From Caenorhabditis elegans (lineage: Eukaryota > Nematoda > Chromadorea > Rhabditida > Rhabditidae): a stretch of 64,000 nucleotides of DNA. Shown piece after piece: positions 23,174 through 35,301 of the stretch. Position 1 is the stretch's first letter. Every line of letters starts with the position of its first letter. The position numbers and the translations under genes were made by a program. The notes under the pieces are model-generated. The model made no database searches and was not told where the DNA came from. It saw only the letters and a program-made list of their open reading frames with translations. The DNA lies in NCBI RefSeq assembly GCF_000002985.6, contig NC_003283.11:17237501-17301500 (forward strand). The letters are read 5' to 3'.

Positions 23174-24825
23174 TCAACATTTTTTGCTCGTTATTGAGTT
23201 CATATTCCCAGAACTTGTTACATCAATTATCGCAACTGAATTTGTCTTTTTCCAAAACAAGCCCTTAGCCGCTGTTCGGTATTCGGACGCCATAAAATAC
23301 ACAATTAAAAAATGGATGGCACCATTGATTACCGATAAAAATGAATATGTAACTGACAAATAATTAACTATAACTCTGTAAAATAACTTGATTAAAAAAT
23401 TGATAATGCCAAAGAAAGAAGTATAAATTTGGTCAGTGTGCGATCATTTTTGTCAGTGCCCTTCCAAATTTGGTCAGTGCTCACCACAAAATAAAAACTT
23501 TACCTAAAAATGGATCCCTCCAGAGTTTGAAGCATAATAATGTATGATATTCCTTGTGGTATAATTGCAACTAAAAATGAAAGAGTGACGAAGAAAACTA
23601 ATTTTGTTGTCCGCTCCTTGTCATTTTTGCTTTTAATTGTCACTTTGATCTTTTTCCATTTTTTGAGCTCAGAAACCAAGATTAAAGTTGCCACCAGAAG
23701 ATCTATAGATGGAATAAACTTGAATAATACTCCTTCGATATGTAGCATTTTTTCAATCAGCGCATTTCCCAGTTTACCAGAAAGTTCGGTTGCCAGATAA
23801 TAATACTCAATTTGTGAGTAGTTTGGCGGGAAATTTAAGCAATCTGGAGATGGGTGCCAGACGGAATTTTTGCGAATAGTGATATGATAATGGAAAAATA
23901 GCATAAATGGGGATATCAGAACAAAAATAGGAATGACTGCACATAGGCCGGCTTTTGATTTGACAAGTGAATTGATGCTGAAATATTGGGTCAGGAATTG
24001 CTAGAAGTTGGTCTTCTACCAAAATGCCTCCCGCGGCGACCTTTGCCTGGCGCAAGCTGTGCCACCTGTGTAGTACGGCGCGGAACCCGTAAAGTGTCGG
24101 CCGCGGCGAAAGAACCATCTCTCGCACTATGTCGTGTAAACACCAAGCCTTTGATTTCTCGCCGTAGTGCAGAAATGAGGCGAGAGGTCGGCAGGTTGGA
24201 AGCGGGCGTAAGGCCCCAAAACCTCGCCTGCCTCCCATGAAAGCCCTAACTCACCGCTGGTGAAATGGGTATCGCATGACCAGAGCACGAAAAAAAGTCA
24301 TAAAAACTGCAAGCCAAACTGACAAGTCTGAGGAAAGCATTTCTAATGAACTCAAGGCTAGAAAAATTGACATTTCAAGATATGATTGTGGCGGAACACT
24401 GAAATCCTCTACAAGAGTTTAAAAGTGATTAGTTTCCAAAATTTACCATTTGTCTGAAATTTCCAGCGTTGAAAATTCATCATAACACATTTTAGAAAGT
24501 GAGACAACTGTGGAAGTCATACGAAAAAAGTCACAAATTGCGATTCCGATTAAGAATACTGTAACTGACGAGTTTCTCATCGATTTTCAAGTGAGAACTG
24601 CTAAATGGAAAATATTGCCGAATAATCCAAATGTCGCAATTACAAGACTGGCATGATCAAGGTATAAACTGTACCTGCTGCAAGAAATTGACTTTAATTT
24701 GGGGTTTGGGATAAAAAAAGTACAAACCTGGCAAAATTCATGATAGAAGTCCAAAACATCTTTTCTTTTCCATCTAAATCCTCAAAACCAACGTAGTCAT
24801 AATATTCTGAGTCGCCGTTCGGCAT
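23174..24825 (-). pseudogene. Srw chemoreceptor with a single in-frame stop
   Basis: Five exons fit in phase: 24825-24728, 24674-24447, 24398-24255, 23977-23504 and 23375-23174 (381 codons). Features of srw (FMRFamide-receptor-like class) are clear: TM1 ATFGLFGNIFHLAVLT, SSVTVFLIGIAICD, LEMLSSDLSVWLAVF, FRALVMRYP, the extracellular NFPPNYSQIEYYYLATEL, FKFIPSIDLLVATLIL, and TM7 SVINGAIHFLIVYFMASEYR. The only defect seen is TGA at 24589-24587 (minus strand) in exon 2, where the paralogue at 54714-56229 has an Arg codon (LTRKSMRNSS). Intron 3 contains a family B repeat (23998-24243). Inference: a recently inactivated receptor, possibly a natural null allele. Confidence 0.8.
23998..24243. repeat. 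GC-rich dispersed repeat, family B
   Basis: Carries the family marks TGTAAACACCAAGCCT, GCGCGGAACCC and GCCTGCCTCCCATG. Other copies are at 36648-36885, 46630-46775, 50231-50460 and 51148-51264. It sits in an srw intron. Confidence 0.7.
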
Positions 24826-26565
24826 TTTAGAAGTATGTTGTTCGTTTTATATGAAATTGGACGTTCAGTTATACGTTCAGTTTCACCGAAAGCATTTTTA
24901 CATATGTTTTTTCAGACAAGGTATTTCAAAAATATGCATCATCATGCTTGTCATCAAAACAAACGTAATGAGCAAAGGTTTTTAGATTATTAGCAAAACA
25001 CAAAATATATATTCCAATCTATGTATCTGTATGACTTTTTATATCGGAAAATGTTTAAATACAAATTGTAATATGGTTCAGATAATACCAGGAACCTTTA
25101 ACCGGCATACCTGCGTCAGACCTACCATGTGCATGTTTCACGCTTGTCACGTGCCTGTATTACGTTTGCTTCTTGTCTGTATATTCTCTTGACAAATGCG
25201 AAAAATTCTGAAAATAAACACGAGAACACAATATTTCAATTTAAATAATGTTTATTTGGACAAAATCTTAAAATATAAAGAGAAGTTGCACACAAAAGTG
25301 CTAATGCAAAGCAAAAAAAAGTAGAAACAAAATCAAATATAACATAGAGAAGAATATGAAAAGTATTGACAAAATTTTCAAGCAAGTACACGATAAACGT
25401 TCCAGCAAAGGAAACAAGGAATACGCCAACCTTTTTTCGTGCAACACGAAATGAGGTGACAAGCGAATTGAGAATTTAAAAGTGCTTGTAGACGGAAACT
25501 TTGACAATAAATACGGATATCCCCACTGGGAACTCGCCAGGAAATATAAAAAAGAAGAAACCTAAAAAGTGCTGAAAACTTAAAGAGTGGGCGATAAAAT
25601 TATGATGGTGAATAAAAACAAAGTAATTTAAATTAAAAACATAAAAATTAATATTTAACAATACAACTAAACAACGGGAACAAAAATTGCATTGATCAAT
25701 CAAATTTGAATAGGCAATAACTAAACTAGCTCAGATTTAATCCTCAGCGGTTCAACTTGGGTGGGGAAGTGAAACAAAGAAAGAGTTTACGAGAAGAGGC
25801 GACGTACAATAAAATGAAAATAAGGCGACTGGGAACGTGGGGCTTATACAAGTTAGGGGATGTTTCGAAATTTTGTTTTTTTTGTTGTTTAATTTCGACT
25901 GTTTAATTATTATTGGTTCAAAATTTTAATTTTTTTTATCGTTATGGTAAAATTGGAGTCGGTAAAATTGGAGAAACGTTAAGTTTTGATTTAGCAATGA
26001 ATATTTAAAGGTTGAAAGTGATTTTTAAGTATTAAATTGTGAAGAAAAGTATGCCTCCGTTGCTGGAGTGTTCGCGGACTCTTCTTCCATAGATCGCCAT
26101 CACTTTTTCCTTTATTACTGGAACTTGGTTTAGTGAGCTACTGCCTTTGCCAACTATGGTTGTAATTTCTGTAAGTATTACATAATCAAAAGGCTTTACG
26201 CGACAAATAATTGATTCTTGAGACACGTTTCGTTTTTTTTTTTGCGTTTTGAGCATCGTGAGACCTAGGTCGCTTTTGGTCAATAAAATGTTCTATCAGA
26301 GCTGTCTAAAGTTTACTTATATTTTTTTACTAAAAGGTTATTTCAACGAATCAAAAACTAAAATTAAAACTCTTAAGACATTAAGAATAAGAAGAAAGTA
26401 CGAAATTAGAAACGTTTAGTAAGCTTGAATTTCTAAAACTTCAAACCCAGGAAATTCTTAATCTTTTAACAGAAACTATTACTCATTGCGCACCCTTTTT
26501 AGATTTATTTACGACCAGACTTTAATTTTTAATATTGAAATTATTTCATATGTTTATAAATGCAA
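24826..26565. other. Intergenic, 1.7 kb, no gene supported
   Basis: AT-rich with scattered short open frames on the minus strand that show no domain or coding pattern. One at 26283-26032 could in principle be a 3' exon of the gene at 26566-27453, via the GTTAGT donor overlapping its stop, but I cannot support it. Confidence 0.35.
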
Positions 26566-27453
26566 CTAACCTTTGTATTTTTTTCCAAGTCCAAGTTTTC
26601 CAAGTTTTTCCAAGTACTGTCCAAGATATTCTTCGATGAAATCCTCAATCTGGTCCTGCATAAGGTTGTGAAGTTCTAAGGTTGGCTGGAATCCGTATGG
26701 AATGTTCTTAAAGTCTCGCAACTGTTCATTTCTTTCATAGACATTCTTCCTGATCTTTTCTTTTTCTTTTTTAATGGCTTCATAAATTTTGTCATTGTTT
26801 TGGTTGTTACGATTCAAGTCTAGTTGTCTTTGGAATTCGGAAATTTTTTCCTGAAAAAATCACATTAATTTTGCGAAAATTGCAAGAATCAAAAGTGGAG
26901 AAACGTCTGTTTCAAATGCGAAAGGGAGTATTTTTAAAATAAAAACGGTGCGTTCAAAAAAAAATATGTTTTTTTCGTTTTTTTTTTTGAGCGCCGATTG
27001 GTAGGTCTAACAGTAAAACCGATCCAGTATTCAACCCATTTTTCCTTTCGCACATAATAAAATTATAAAAACTCACATAAGATTCTTCAATATTTTCCAA
27101 TTTCCACTTATTGGCGATTAATATTTCGCGAGCGTCGTCCAGATTATGTTTGCAATAGCATAGGATGTAGTGAGCAAACCAGGGGCTAATTCCGTATCTT
27201 GGCGTATCCATGCAGAATTCATCAACAAGGATTGCTAAATACTTTTTCTGAAAGAAAAGTTAAATCTTTATAACGAGCAAATCGTAAGAAAACAACTTAC
27301 AGAATTAAGAGACAGTTTTTTTGGAACTTTTTCAAGTTTAATAATGAGCTTATCCCATTCGATGGCTCTGTTGTAGCTCATATGATCGGTTAGTTCCTCA
27401 GTCATCCAATGCTTTGTTAATTTTATCAAGATATCCAAGTCGCGTAAATGCAT
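26566..27453 (-). CDS. Unrecognised three-exon gene, charged/coiled C-terminal half
   Basis: Exons 27453-27301, 27247-27077 and 26850-26566 join in phase 0 throughout with canonical sites, giving 202 aa. I do not recognise the family. Visible: an N-terminal helical-looking part (LKHW-type: KLTKHWMTEEL, AIEWDKLIIKLEKV), a central part with YGISPWFAHYILCYCKHN, and a strongly charged C-terminal part (IKKEKEKIRKNVYERNEQL) ending in GKLGLGKKYKG. The start follows directly after ATTTCAG, which may be an SL1 trans-splice site or an internal acceptor, so upstream exons are possible. They would lie across the tandem array at 27530-29923. A GTTAGT overlapping the stop leaves open a longer 3' end. No signal peptide or membrane segment. 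Confidence 0.55.
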
Positions 27454-27529
27454 CTGAAATATCAAAAAATTTCAAAAACTTCATTTCGCAATAAGGTAAT
27501 TATCGATATCATTGAAAAAAAGCACGCTG

Positions 27530-29923
27530 GGAAAAATCAGAAAAAGAAACTAATGAATTTTGTCAGAAAACGCAAAAACGAAAGGTTATACACGTTTGCG
27601 CTGCAATTTAAAATAAGTCGAAAATTTCAGTCATTTCTAATTTTTTTTGTTGCAAAATAAAAAAAAATAATTAAAAATTTATGAGCGTTCTATAATTTTT
27701 TAACATTTATATTCGGACATTGCGACCCACATTTGATAATTTGAAGCAAAAAACTAAAGGACTCTACTTCAAAACGAAAATTTCACATTATGATGTCACA
27801 TTATGATGTTAAAAGTAATAAAATATAAAAGGTAAACAGTGTAGAAGTGCGTAGAAGAGGCATTTTCGTTAGACAACCAATTTTTTAAGGAAAAATCAGA
27901 AAAAGAAACTAATGAATTTTGTCAGAAAACGCAAAAACGAAAGGTTATACACGTTTGCGCTGCAATTTAAAATAAGTCGAAAATTTCAGTCATTTCTAAT
28001 TTTTTTTGTTGCAAAATAAAAAAAAATAATTAAAAATTTATGAGCGTTCTATAATTTTTTAACATTTATATTCGGACATTGCGACCCACATTTGATAATT
28101 TGAAGCAAAAAACTAAAGGACTCTACTTCAAAACGAAAATTTCACATTATGATGTCACATTATGATGTTAAAAGTAATAAAATATAAAAGGTAAACAGTG
28201 TAGAAGTGCGTAGAAGAGGCATTTTCGTTAGACAACCAATTTTTTAAGGAAAAATCAGAAAAAGAAACTAATGAATTTTGTCAGAAAACGCAAAAACGAA
28301 AGGTTATACACGTTTGCGCTGCAATTTAAAATAAGTCGAAAATTTCAGTCATTTCTAATTTTTTTTGTTGCAAAATAAAAAAAAATAATTAAAAATTTAT
28401 GAGCGTTCTATAATTTTTTAACATTTATATTCGGACATTGCGACCCACATTTGATAATTTGAAGCAAAAAACTAAAGGACTCTACTTCAAAACGAAAATT
28501 TCACATTATGATGTTAAAAGTAATAAAATATAAAAGGTAAACAGTGTAGAAGTGCGTAGAAGAGGCATTTTCGTTAGACAACCAATTTTTTAAGGAAAAA
28601 TCAGAAAAAGAAACTAATGAATTTTGTCAGAAAACGCAAAAACGAAAGGTTATACACGTTTGCGCTGCAATTTAAAATAAGTCGAAAATTTCAGTCATTT
28701 CTAATTTTTTTTGTTGCAAAATAAAAAAAAATAATTAAAAATTTATGAGCGTTCTATAATTTTTTAACATTTATATTCGGACATTGCGACCCACATTTGA
28801 TAATTTGAAGCAAAAAACTAAAGGACTCTACTTCAAAACGAAAATTTCACATTATGATGTCACATTATGATGTTAAAAGTAATAAAATATAAAAGGTAAA
28901 CAGTGTAGAAGTGCGTAGAAGAGGCATTTTCGTTAGACAACCAATTTTTTAAGGAAAAATCAGAAAAAGAAACTAATGAATTTTGTCAGAAAACGCAAAA
29001 ACGAAAGGTTATACACGTTTGCGCTGCAATTTAAAATAAGTCGAAAATTTCAGTCATTTCTAATTTTTTTTGTTGCAAAATAAAAAAAAATAATTAAAAA
29101 TTTATGAGCGTTCTATAATTTTTTAACATTTATATTCGGACATTGCGACCCACATTTGATAATTTGAAGCAAAAAACTAAAGGACTCTACTTCAAAACGA
29201 AAATTTCACATTATGATGTCACATTATGATGTTAAAAGTAATAAAATATAAAAGGTAAACAGTGTAGAAGTGCGTAGAAGAGGCATTTTCGTTAGACAAC
29301 CAATTTTTTAAGGAAAAATCAGAAAAAGAAACTAATGAATTTTGTCAGAAAACGCAAAAACGAAAGGTTATACACGTTTGCGCTGCAATTTAAAATAAGT
29401 CGAAAATTTCAGTCATTTCTAATTTTTTTTGTTGCAAAATAAAAAAAAATAATTAAAAATTTATGAGCGTTCTATAATTTTTTAACATTTATATTCGGAC
29501 ATTGCGACCCACATTTGATAATTTGAAGCAAAAAACTAAAGGACTCTACTTCAAAACGAAAATTTCACATTATGATGTCACATTATGATGTTAAAAGTAA
29601 TAAAATATAAAAGGTAAACAGTGTAGAAGTGCGTAGAAGAGGCATTTTCGTTAGACAACCAATTTTTTAAGGAAAAATCAGAAAAAGAAACTAATGAATT
29701 TTGTCAGAAAACGCAAAAACGAAAGGTTATACACGTTTGCGCTGCAATTTAAAATAAGTCGAAAATTTCAGTCATTTCTAATTTTTTTTGTTGCAAAATA
29801 AAAAAAAATAATTAAAAATTTATGAGCGTTCTATAATTTTTTAACATTTATATTCGGACATTGCGACCCACATTTGATAATTTGAAGCAAAAAACTAAAG
29901 GACTCTACTTCAAAACGAAAATT
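27530..29923. repeat. Tandem array, 359-bp unit, 6.7 copies
   Basis: The unit beginning AAAAATCAGAAAAAGAAAC recurs at 27532, 27891, 28250, 28596, 28955, 29314 and 29673. Spacing is 359 bp except one 346-bp unit, which lacks 13 bp of a TGTCACATTATGA duplication. Copies look almost identical. The last one stops after CAAAACGAAAAT. The second half of the unit resembles one arm of the palindromic element at 30458-31012 (ATATTCGG...GCAAAA...GGACTCTACT). Confidence 0.9.
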
Positions 29924-30457
29924 TTGAAATTTACCTTATGAAGCAAATGATTTGAGTTTAATGCAAAAAGGATGTTTTAGCGGACTGCGAGGATAAATTG
30001 AATTGTATAAAACTAATGATGATAGCAGTCTAACCAACAAGTTTTAAACCAAAATATTTCGAAATATGGTAGTTGCTCTGTTATCAGTTTCCTCAGTCGA
30101 AACAAAATCAAACAAGACTTCAAACATTTATTCAGCGTATGCAATTTGTCGGTGAAGGGAAATATTGATTTTTCCCCGAGTTCATTAAAAAACTAGAGAA
30201 AATTCTCGAATTCTGATTTTTCAAACTACTGATAAGACCATAGTTCACACAATCTCGTATACATTTAGACTGTAGGAATTCGGAAAAACACAAAGGAATA
30301 AAGATAAATAGCTCTCTTTTTTTTAACTTGAGCTCTATCAGATTTATCTCATGAGAATTTTCACGGCAAATTTTGAACCGAGATACCGGCAAGAGCGCAG
30401 TTTCACCAGCAACCGTAAGCCAAAGCTACATGGTGAAAAACATTGTAAATCCTTAAA

Positions 30458-31012
30458 GGTGGAGTAGAGTCGATTTGCATGTTGTGCTTAAATGATATAA
30501 AATGGACCGTAGTAACCGAATATAACTGTAAAAAAAATTAAAAAAATTTCCTGGATTTTTAATGATTTTTTTAATTTTGCGAAAAAAAAAGAAATGGGCT
30601 AATTAATTTGAATTTGCCGCGCTCTTCGTACACCTGAGTTGTTGCGTATTGTGCGTCAAAACACGCTCCTGATTGCAATTTTTCTCTTTTTCTTCACATT
30701 TTTTTTTATTTTTCCGTACTTTTTGTAACAATATGAACTGAAACAATCATAATCATTGAAATTACTACAAAAAATGTGAAAGAAAAGAGAAAAATTGCAA
30801 TCAGGAGCGTATTTTGACGCACAATACGCAACAACTCAGGTGTATGAAGAGCGCGGCAAATTCAAATTAATTAGCCCATTTTTTTTTTCGCAAAATTAAA
30901 AAAATCGTTAAAAATCCAGGAAATTTTTTTAATTTTTTTTACAGTTATATTCGGTTACTACGGTCCATTTTCTATCATTTAAGCACAACATGCAAATCGA
31001 CTCTACTCCACC
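30458..31012. mobile_element. Palindromic repeat element, GGTGGAG...CTCCACC
   Basis: Begins GGTGGAGTAGAGTCGATTTG and ends with its reverse complement; the arms match through most of ~555 bp. TTTAAA follows the right end and CTTAAA precedes the left end, suggesting a TTTAAA target duplication. It is the same family as 38715-39435. Confidence 0.8.
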
Positions 31013-32035
31013 TTTAAACGAATAGCAAAATCTAGAAAACAAACTTTCAACAAAAAAATAAAGAAAGTTTAAGAATAAGGGATGTTCCTTCCACCCGTTA
31101 TCAATTTCCTCACTCTAAAATGGCACATCACGAGGCATACTATTTCCTCATTGGTGTCAGGAGTAACTAACTTATGAGTGCGTCATCTATGAGAATATTT
31201 TATGGTGACACTACCTTCTTACGAGAAAAATGAACAAACAATAAAAAATTAAGAGTTTGGAAGATTTTCAGAAGTTTCAAGAATGCTCCAAACAGTTTAT
31301 TCACACGTTAAAAAGGCGGAGAAAGGGTTGTAACAGCTTCAGAAAATTCAATCTAAAAAACAAAAATCATTTATATGTATGCTACCAGAATAAAGGGAAC
31401 ACCGTATTTTACGGGTTTAATGAAAAAACTGTTTTAAAAACGTTTACTCGTTTTTCTAATACTCTCTATCGCTTCGACTCTTTTAGCCAACCAAAATCCT
31501 GATAACTGTATTTTTTAAATGTTTGTTTGATCTGAAAACAGTAATTTTTTAAATTTTTTCTGAAAGACCTGGTTAAAAGCGTCGTTGAAAAATTCAGGCA
31601 TCTTTCAGGCACGAAATATTTTGAGTTATTTTTCATAACTTTTTACAAAAAAATCAGTTCAAATATGTACATCTCTTTCCACCTTTCCATATTTATTTTT
31701 GATTTAAAAATAGTTGTTTTATTGAACTTAGAAGTTTTGTACGTTTGCCTAAAAATTCCCTGGTTTGAAAATGGTGCAACACTTTTTACAGTGACTGAGT
31801 TCTATTTTTCACGGCCACGTAGCTAATACCAATCAACAGTGTCCTCAAGTACCGAAAAAATTTTCCAGAGATATAGTTTTTGATTCCAACCCAATTCCCA
31901 ATAATATTGAACGCTGCTGATGTTGGAAAATATATGTTTATTTTTCTCATGTGCACTTTAAATTTTGTTTCACTACACAATAATTATCTTTTGCAGCCTA
32001 AAATGAATTTGAAAATCGGAACCTTCTTATTATTA

Positions 32036-33165
32036 GGGTGTTCGATAAGTTTTTTCGTTTTTTCTCAATTTTAATTTTTTCTTAAATATTTTTTTGTGAT
32101 TACATAGTAGTCAGTGAGTAGTGAAAAATTCATAAATACCAACCAGATCCAGCAACTTCCAGACTGCATCATCTGCCTTCGAGTGGCCGAGAAGAAAAAA
32201 AAATTTTTTCGATTTTTTTGGTGTTAGGTTTGAATGGAAATGTTAGTGTTTCATGCAGTTGGAAAACTTTTGTATAACGCAGATTAAAAATACCAGGCAG
32301 CGAAAAGCATTCCTTGATATCTTAAAATTTGAAAAAGTACCGAAAATTAGTTGCAAAAATTACAATTTTCACTTCAGAGGGGTATATCTTGGAATGCGTG
32401 ACAGATTTCTATTTATGAACAACTACAAAGATGTTAAGCATTTCTAAATGAACAAATCATATGTTGAAAACTTTTTTGTATCTTTCACCGTTTAAAAGTT
32501 ATACATCGGAGAAGCCTGCCAACTCGAATTTTCTAAAGTTTTGAAAATTGGACGTTTGTCTGAATATCTCGATTTCTAGCAAATCTATCAAAAAATCTAT
32601 AACTACAAAAATAATGACCAATTATTTCTACACATATTTGTAGTTGGCCATTTTAAGATATCTTTTATAGCAACAGAGTTATTGCTTCTATAAGAAAAAA
32701 ACTGAAAAATTTGATAATTTAACAAAAAAGTTTTCAACATATGATTTGTTCATTTAGAAATGCTTAACATCTTTGTAGTTGTTCATAAATAGAAATCTGT
32801 CACGCATTCCAAGATATACCCCTCTGAAGTGAAAATTGTAATTTTTGCAACTAATTTTCGGTACTTTTTCAAATTTTAAGATATCAAGGAATGCTTTTTG
32901 CTGCCTGATATTTTTAATCTGCGTTATACAAAAGTTTTCCAACTGCATGAAACCTTAACATTTCCATTCAAACGTAAAACCAAAAAAATCGAAAAAATTA
33001 TTTTTTCTTCTCGGCCACTCGAAGGCAGATGATGCAGTCTGGAAGTTGCCGGAACTGGTTGGTATTTATAAATTTTTCACTACTCACTGACTACTATGTA
33101 ATCACAAAAAAATATTTGAGAAAAAATCAAAACTGAGAAAAAACGAAAAAACTTATCGAACACCC
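32036..33165. mobile_element. Long inverted-repeat element with mariner-like ends
   Basis: Arms 32036-32479 and 32722-33165 (444 bp each) are near-exact inverted repeats around a 242-bp loop. Ends are GGGTGTTCGATAAGTTTTTT and its complement, flanked by TA on both sides, as expected for a Tc1/mariner-type insertion. No transposase frame seen, so non-autonomous. A related end (GGTCGTTCAATAAGTTTTTT) starts immediately to the right at 33171. Confidence 0.8.
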
Positions 33166-33959
33166 TAATAGGTCGTTCAATAAGTTTTTTCGTTTTTTTC
33201 TAGTTTTGGTTTTTTCTTGGATATTATTTTGCGGTTGTATAGAAGACTGTTAGTAATGACAAGCCCAACAATATCAACCATATCGGTCAACTTTCAGATT
33301 ATTTAAAACTCAGAACTATGATGACGAAAAAAATTTTTTTTTTCGAATTTTTTCATTTCTTTGTGAAATCAAAAATTTTGTATGCGTAGAGGTATTAGAC
33401 CGTTAGTTAAATAAAACTGTGAATTTCCAGACTTAGGCATAACTTATTGGTAGCGCTACATCTGTTGGAAGTGCCGAAAACGCTTGCAAAATTGACTTTT
33501 TTATGTTTGAGCGGTGCTAACTTTGAAATGATGAGAGATATACAAAAGTAATGTATTACAACATTAATGTACACATCATCAGCTACATTTTATCAGTATA
33601 TTACATTGTTGTCCCTCCTCATGTTTCTGAGTTACAGTCGATAGAAGTGAGCTTGGTCCAATTTTCAAAAACCCTAATTTTTCACGTTTTCGTCTGTAAC
33701 TCCGAAATCAGGCGCTTGATAAAAAATCTTCAAATTAAAAATTGAGCGATTTTAAATTATAATCAGGTACACAGTTGACCGTTTTGTCATGTCTCATATG
33801 TGGGCAAAGATATGAATTGTCAAAGAAAAGTAGCGGAAATTTCAGAAAATTTTCAAAAAAACATCTGATAATACACTTTCAATTACTAGAGAGATTAAAA
33901 ACCAAAAAGGGTCTGTGCTTGTCATATCTTCACACTCAAAATATCACCTGCATATTCTA

Positions 33960-34062
33960 TGTCTTAAAATTTGGGACAACCTGCAAAGCAATCAATAGTT
34001 CAGTTAGATCATTTTCAGATAGTGTTCGGTTTGAAAAAATACTATGCTACGAACTATTTCTG
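33960..34062 (+). pseudogene. Relic of an srh 5' end
   Basis: ACAACCTGCAAAGCAATC and the following GAAAAAATACTATGCTACGAACTATT match the 5' flank and first codons of the srh family (GAAATACTACGCTACGAACTAT) but with indels and no ATG. It lies 170 bp upstream of an srh gene in the same orientation. Confidence 0.55.
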
Positions 34063-34229
34063 AGTTGTCCCGCGGTTTCTGTGAACTAATGATAATAAAA
34101 GTACAAGACAGACGGATTCAGAACTTCATATTCATATATATCACCTGCCACTCAAAAATTTCTGTGATCTGGCATTTTATGCAACTGGCAAAGGCAAAGC
34201 ATTTGATATTCGTGTTGCGTTATTCGTTG

Positions 34230-35301
34230 ATGACGTCCGCTCTCGAGAAATACTACGCTACGAACTATTCAAATTGCAATCTCGAGTATAATTTTTTAGC
34301 GTCATGGAAAGGAGTTGCCTATCCTTCACATGTTATTCAAATTTTATCACTTCCATTTCAAATTCTAGCCTTTTACGTTATTATATTTAAAACTCCAATT
34401 TCCATGAAACATGTCAAAACCTCATTATTGATTAACCACTTATTTTGCGCACTACTCGACTTATTTCTTTGCACAGTTTGCACAGTTTACTTTTTTCTTC
34501 CAATGTACGGAATGTTTTTTGTTGGACTATTCAGTTGGTTTGGGGTTCCAAATGGTGTTCAGTTACTGATTGTATGGTTGTCAATGATTTGTGAGTTTTT
34601 GAGTTTTTATAAGTAGAAATGTTAACAAAATTAGATATATTTCAGTTGCAGCAGCATCGTATGTATATCTTTTCGAAAGTCGCAATAGCACTCTGACTCA
34701 GAATAAGTTTCGAATGACTCGACGCAAAACTAGAGTGATATTCTACTCTCTGTTTTTACTACCCTGCGTATCGGTCATTTTTGTTGGAAAGTTGATACCC
34801 GAAGATCAAGATGCTGCAAAGTTATTCGCATTAATGGAATATCCATGTCCAACAAGAGAGTTTTTCACATCTGAAGTGTTAATTGTGTTTGCTGACAAGA
34901 ATATAATAGAAGGTGTTGTTCGAATTTTCCCATTTGGTTGTGCCTATATCTCAAGCTTCTTCCTTTTCCAAGTGTCTACTCTTATCTACTACATTTGTGT
35001 TGCACCTTCAAACACGACTTCAAGAGATACCCAGCAAAAACAGAAAGTGTTTCTCATTTGCATTTTACTTCAAACTTCCATTCCACTGTTTCTTGGAATG
35101 TGTCCAATAATTTTGACTTTCATGGCTTTCTTAACCGGTCACTATTATCAGGAAATGGCAAATCTTACATTCTGTAGTCTTGGACTTCACGGTCTTGCAG
35201 AAAGTATAGCTATTGTTACTGTGCATAGACCTTACCGAAAAGCCATTAGTCAGATGGTTACAGATTTGAAAAATGAGCACTTACTTTGGTTTCTTCTTTA
35301 A
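34230..35301 (+). CDS. Srh-family chemoreceptor with altered C-terminus
   Basis: Exon 1 34230-34590 and exon 2 from 34646 match the srh paralogues at 16599 and 18254 throughout (MTSALEKYYATNYSNC, ILAFYVIIFKTPISM, FRMTRRKTR, PEDQDAAKLF, STLIYYICVAPS, LGLHGLAESIAIVTVHRPYR). In the paralogues exon 2 ends with AAAA|GTGAGT or AAAA|GTAAGT. Here the same place reads AAAAATGAGC, so the GT donor is lost. Translation continues to a stop at 35301 and adds NEHLLWFLL, giving 338 aa. The usual tail exon is still present downstream (about 35320-35388: KRKSSIRVSP...VTRG) after a TTTCAG. All seven TM segments are kept, so function is possible with a different tail, or this is an early pseudogene. Confidence 0.72.

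Larger units (their letters stand above)
27454..34229. other. Gene-poor, repeat-rich block
   Basis: Nearly 6.8 kb with no supported intact gene. It holds the 359-bp array, palindromic elements at 30458-31012 and 32036-33165, a diverged mariner-type end from 33171, and an srh relic near 33960-34060. The small open frames here (for example mirrored 64-residue frames at 32253-32447 and 32754-32948) lie inside repeats. Confidence 0.5.

Noticed and set aside
27530-29923. CRISPR-like array
   Set aside because: Direct repeats of 359 bp with no unique spacers, in nematode DNA. It is a tandem satellite.
32253-32948. Two 64-residue mirrored frames as a conserved small protein pair
   Set aside because: They are the two arms of one palindromic transposable element, so identity follows from the hairpin.
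33775-34616. Open frames upstream of the srh start as extra exons
   Set aside because: They overlap a decayed srh 5' relic read out of frame. The paralogues all start at the equivalent of 34230.
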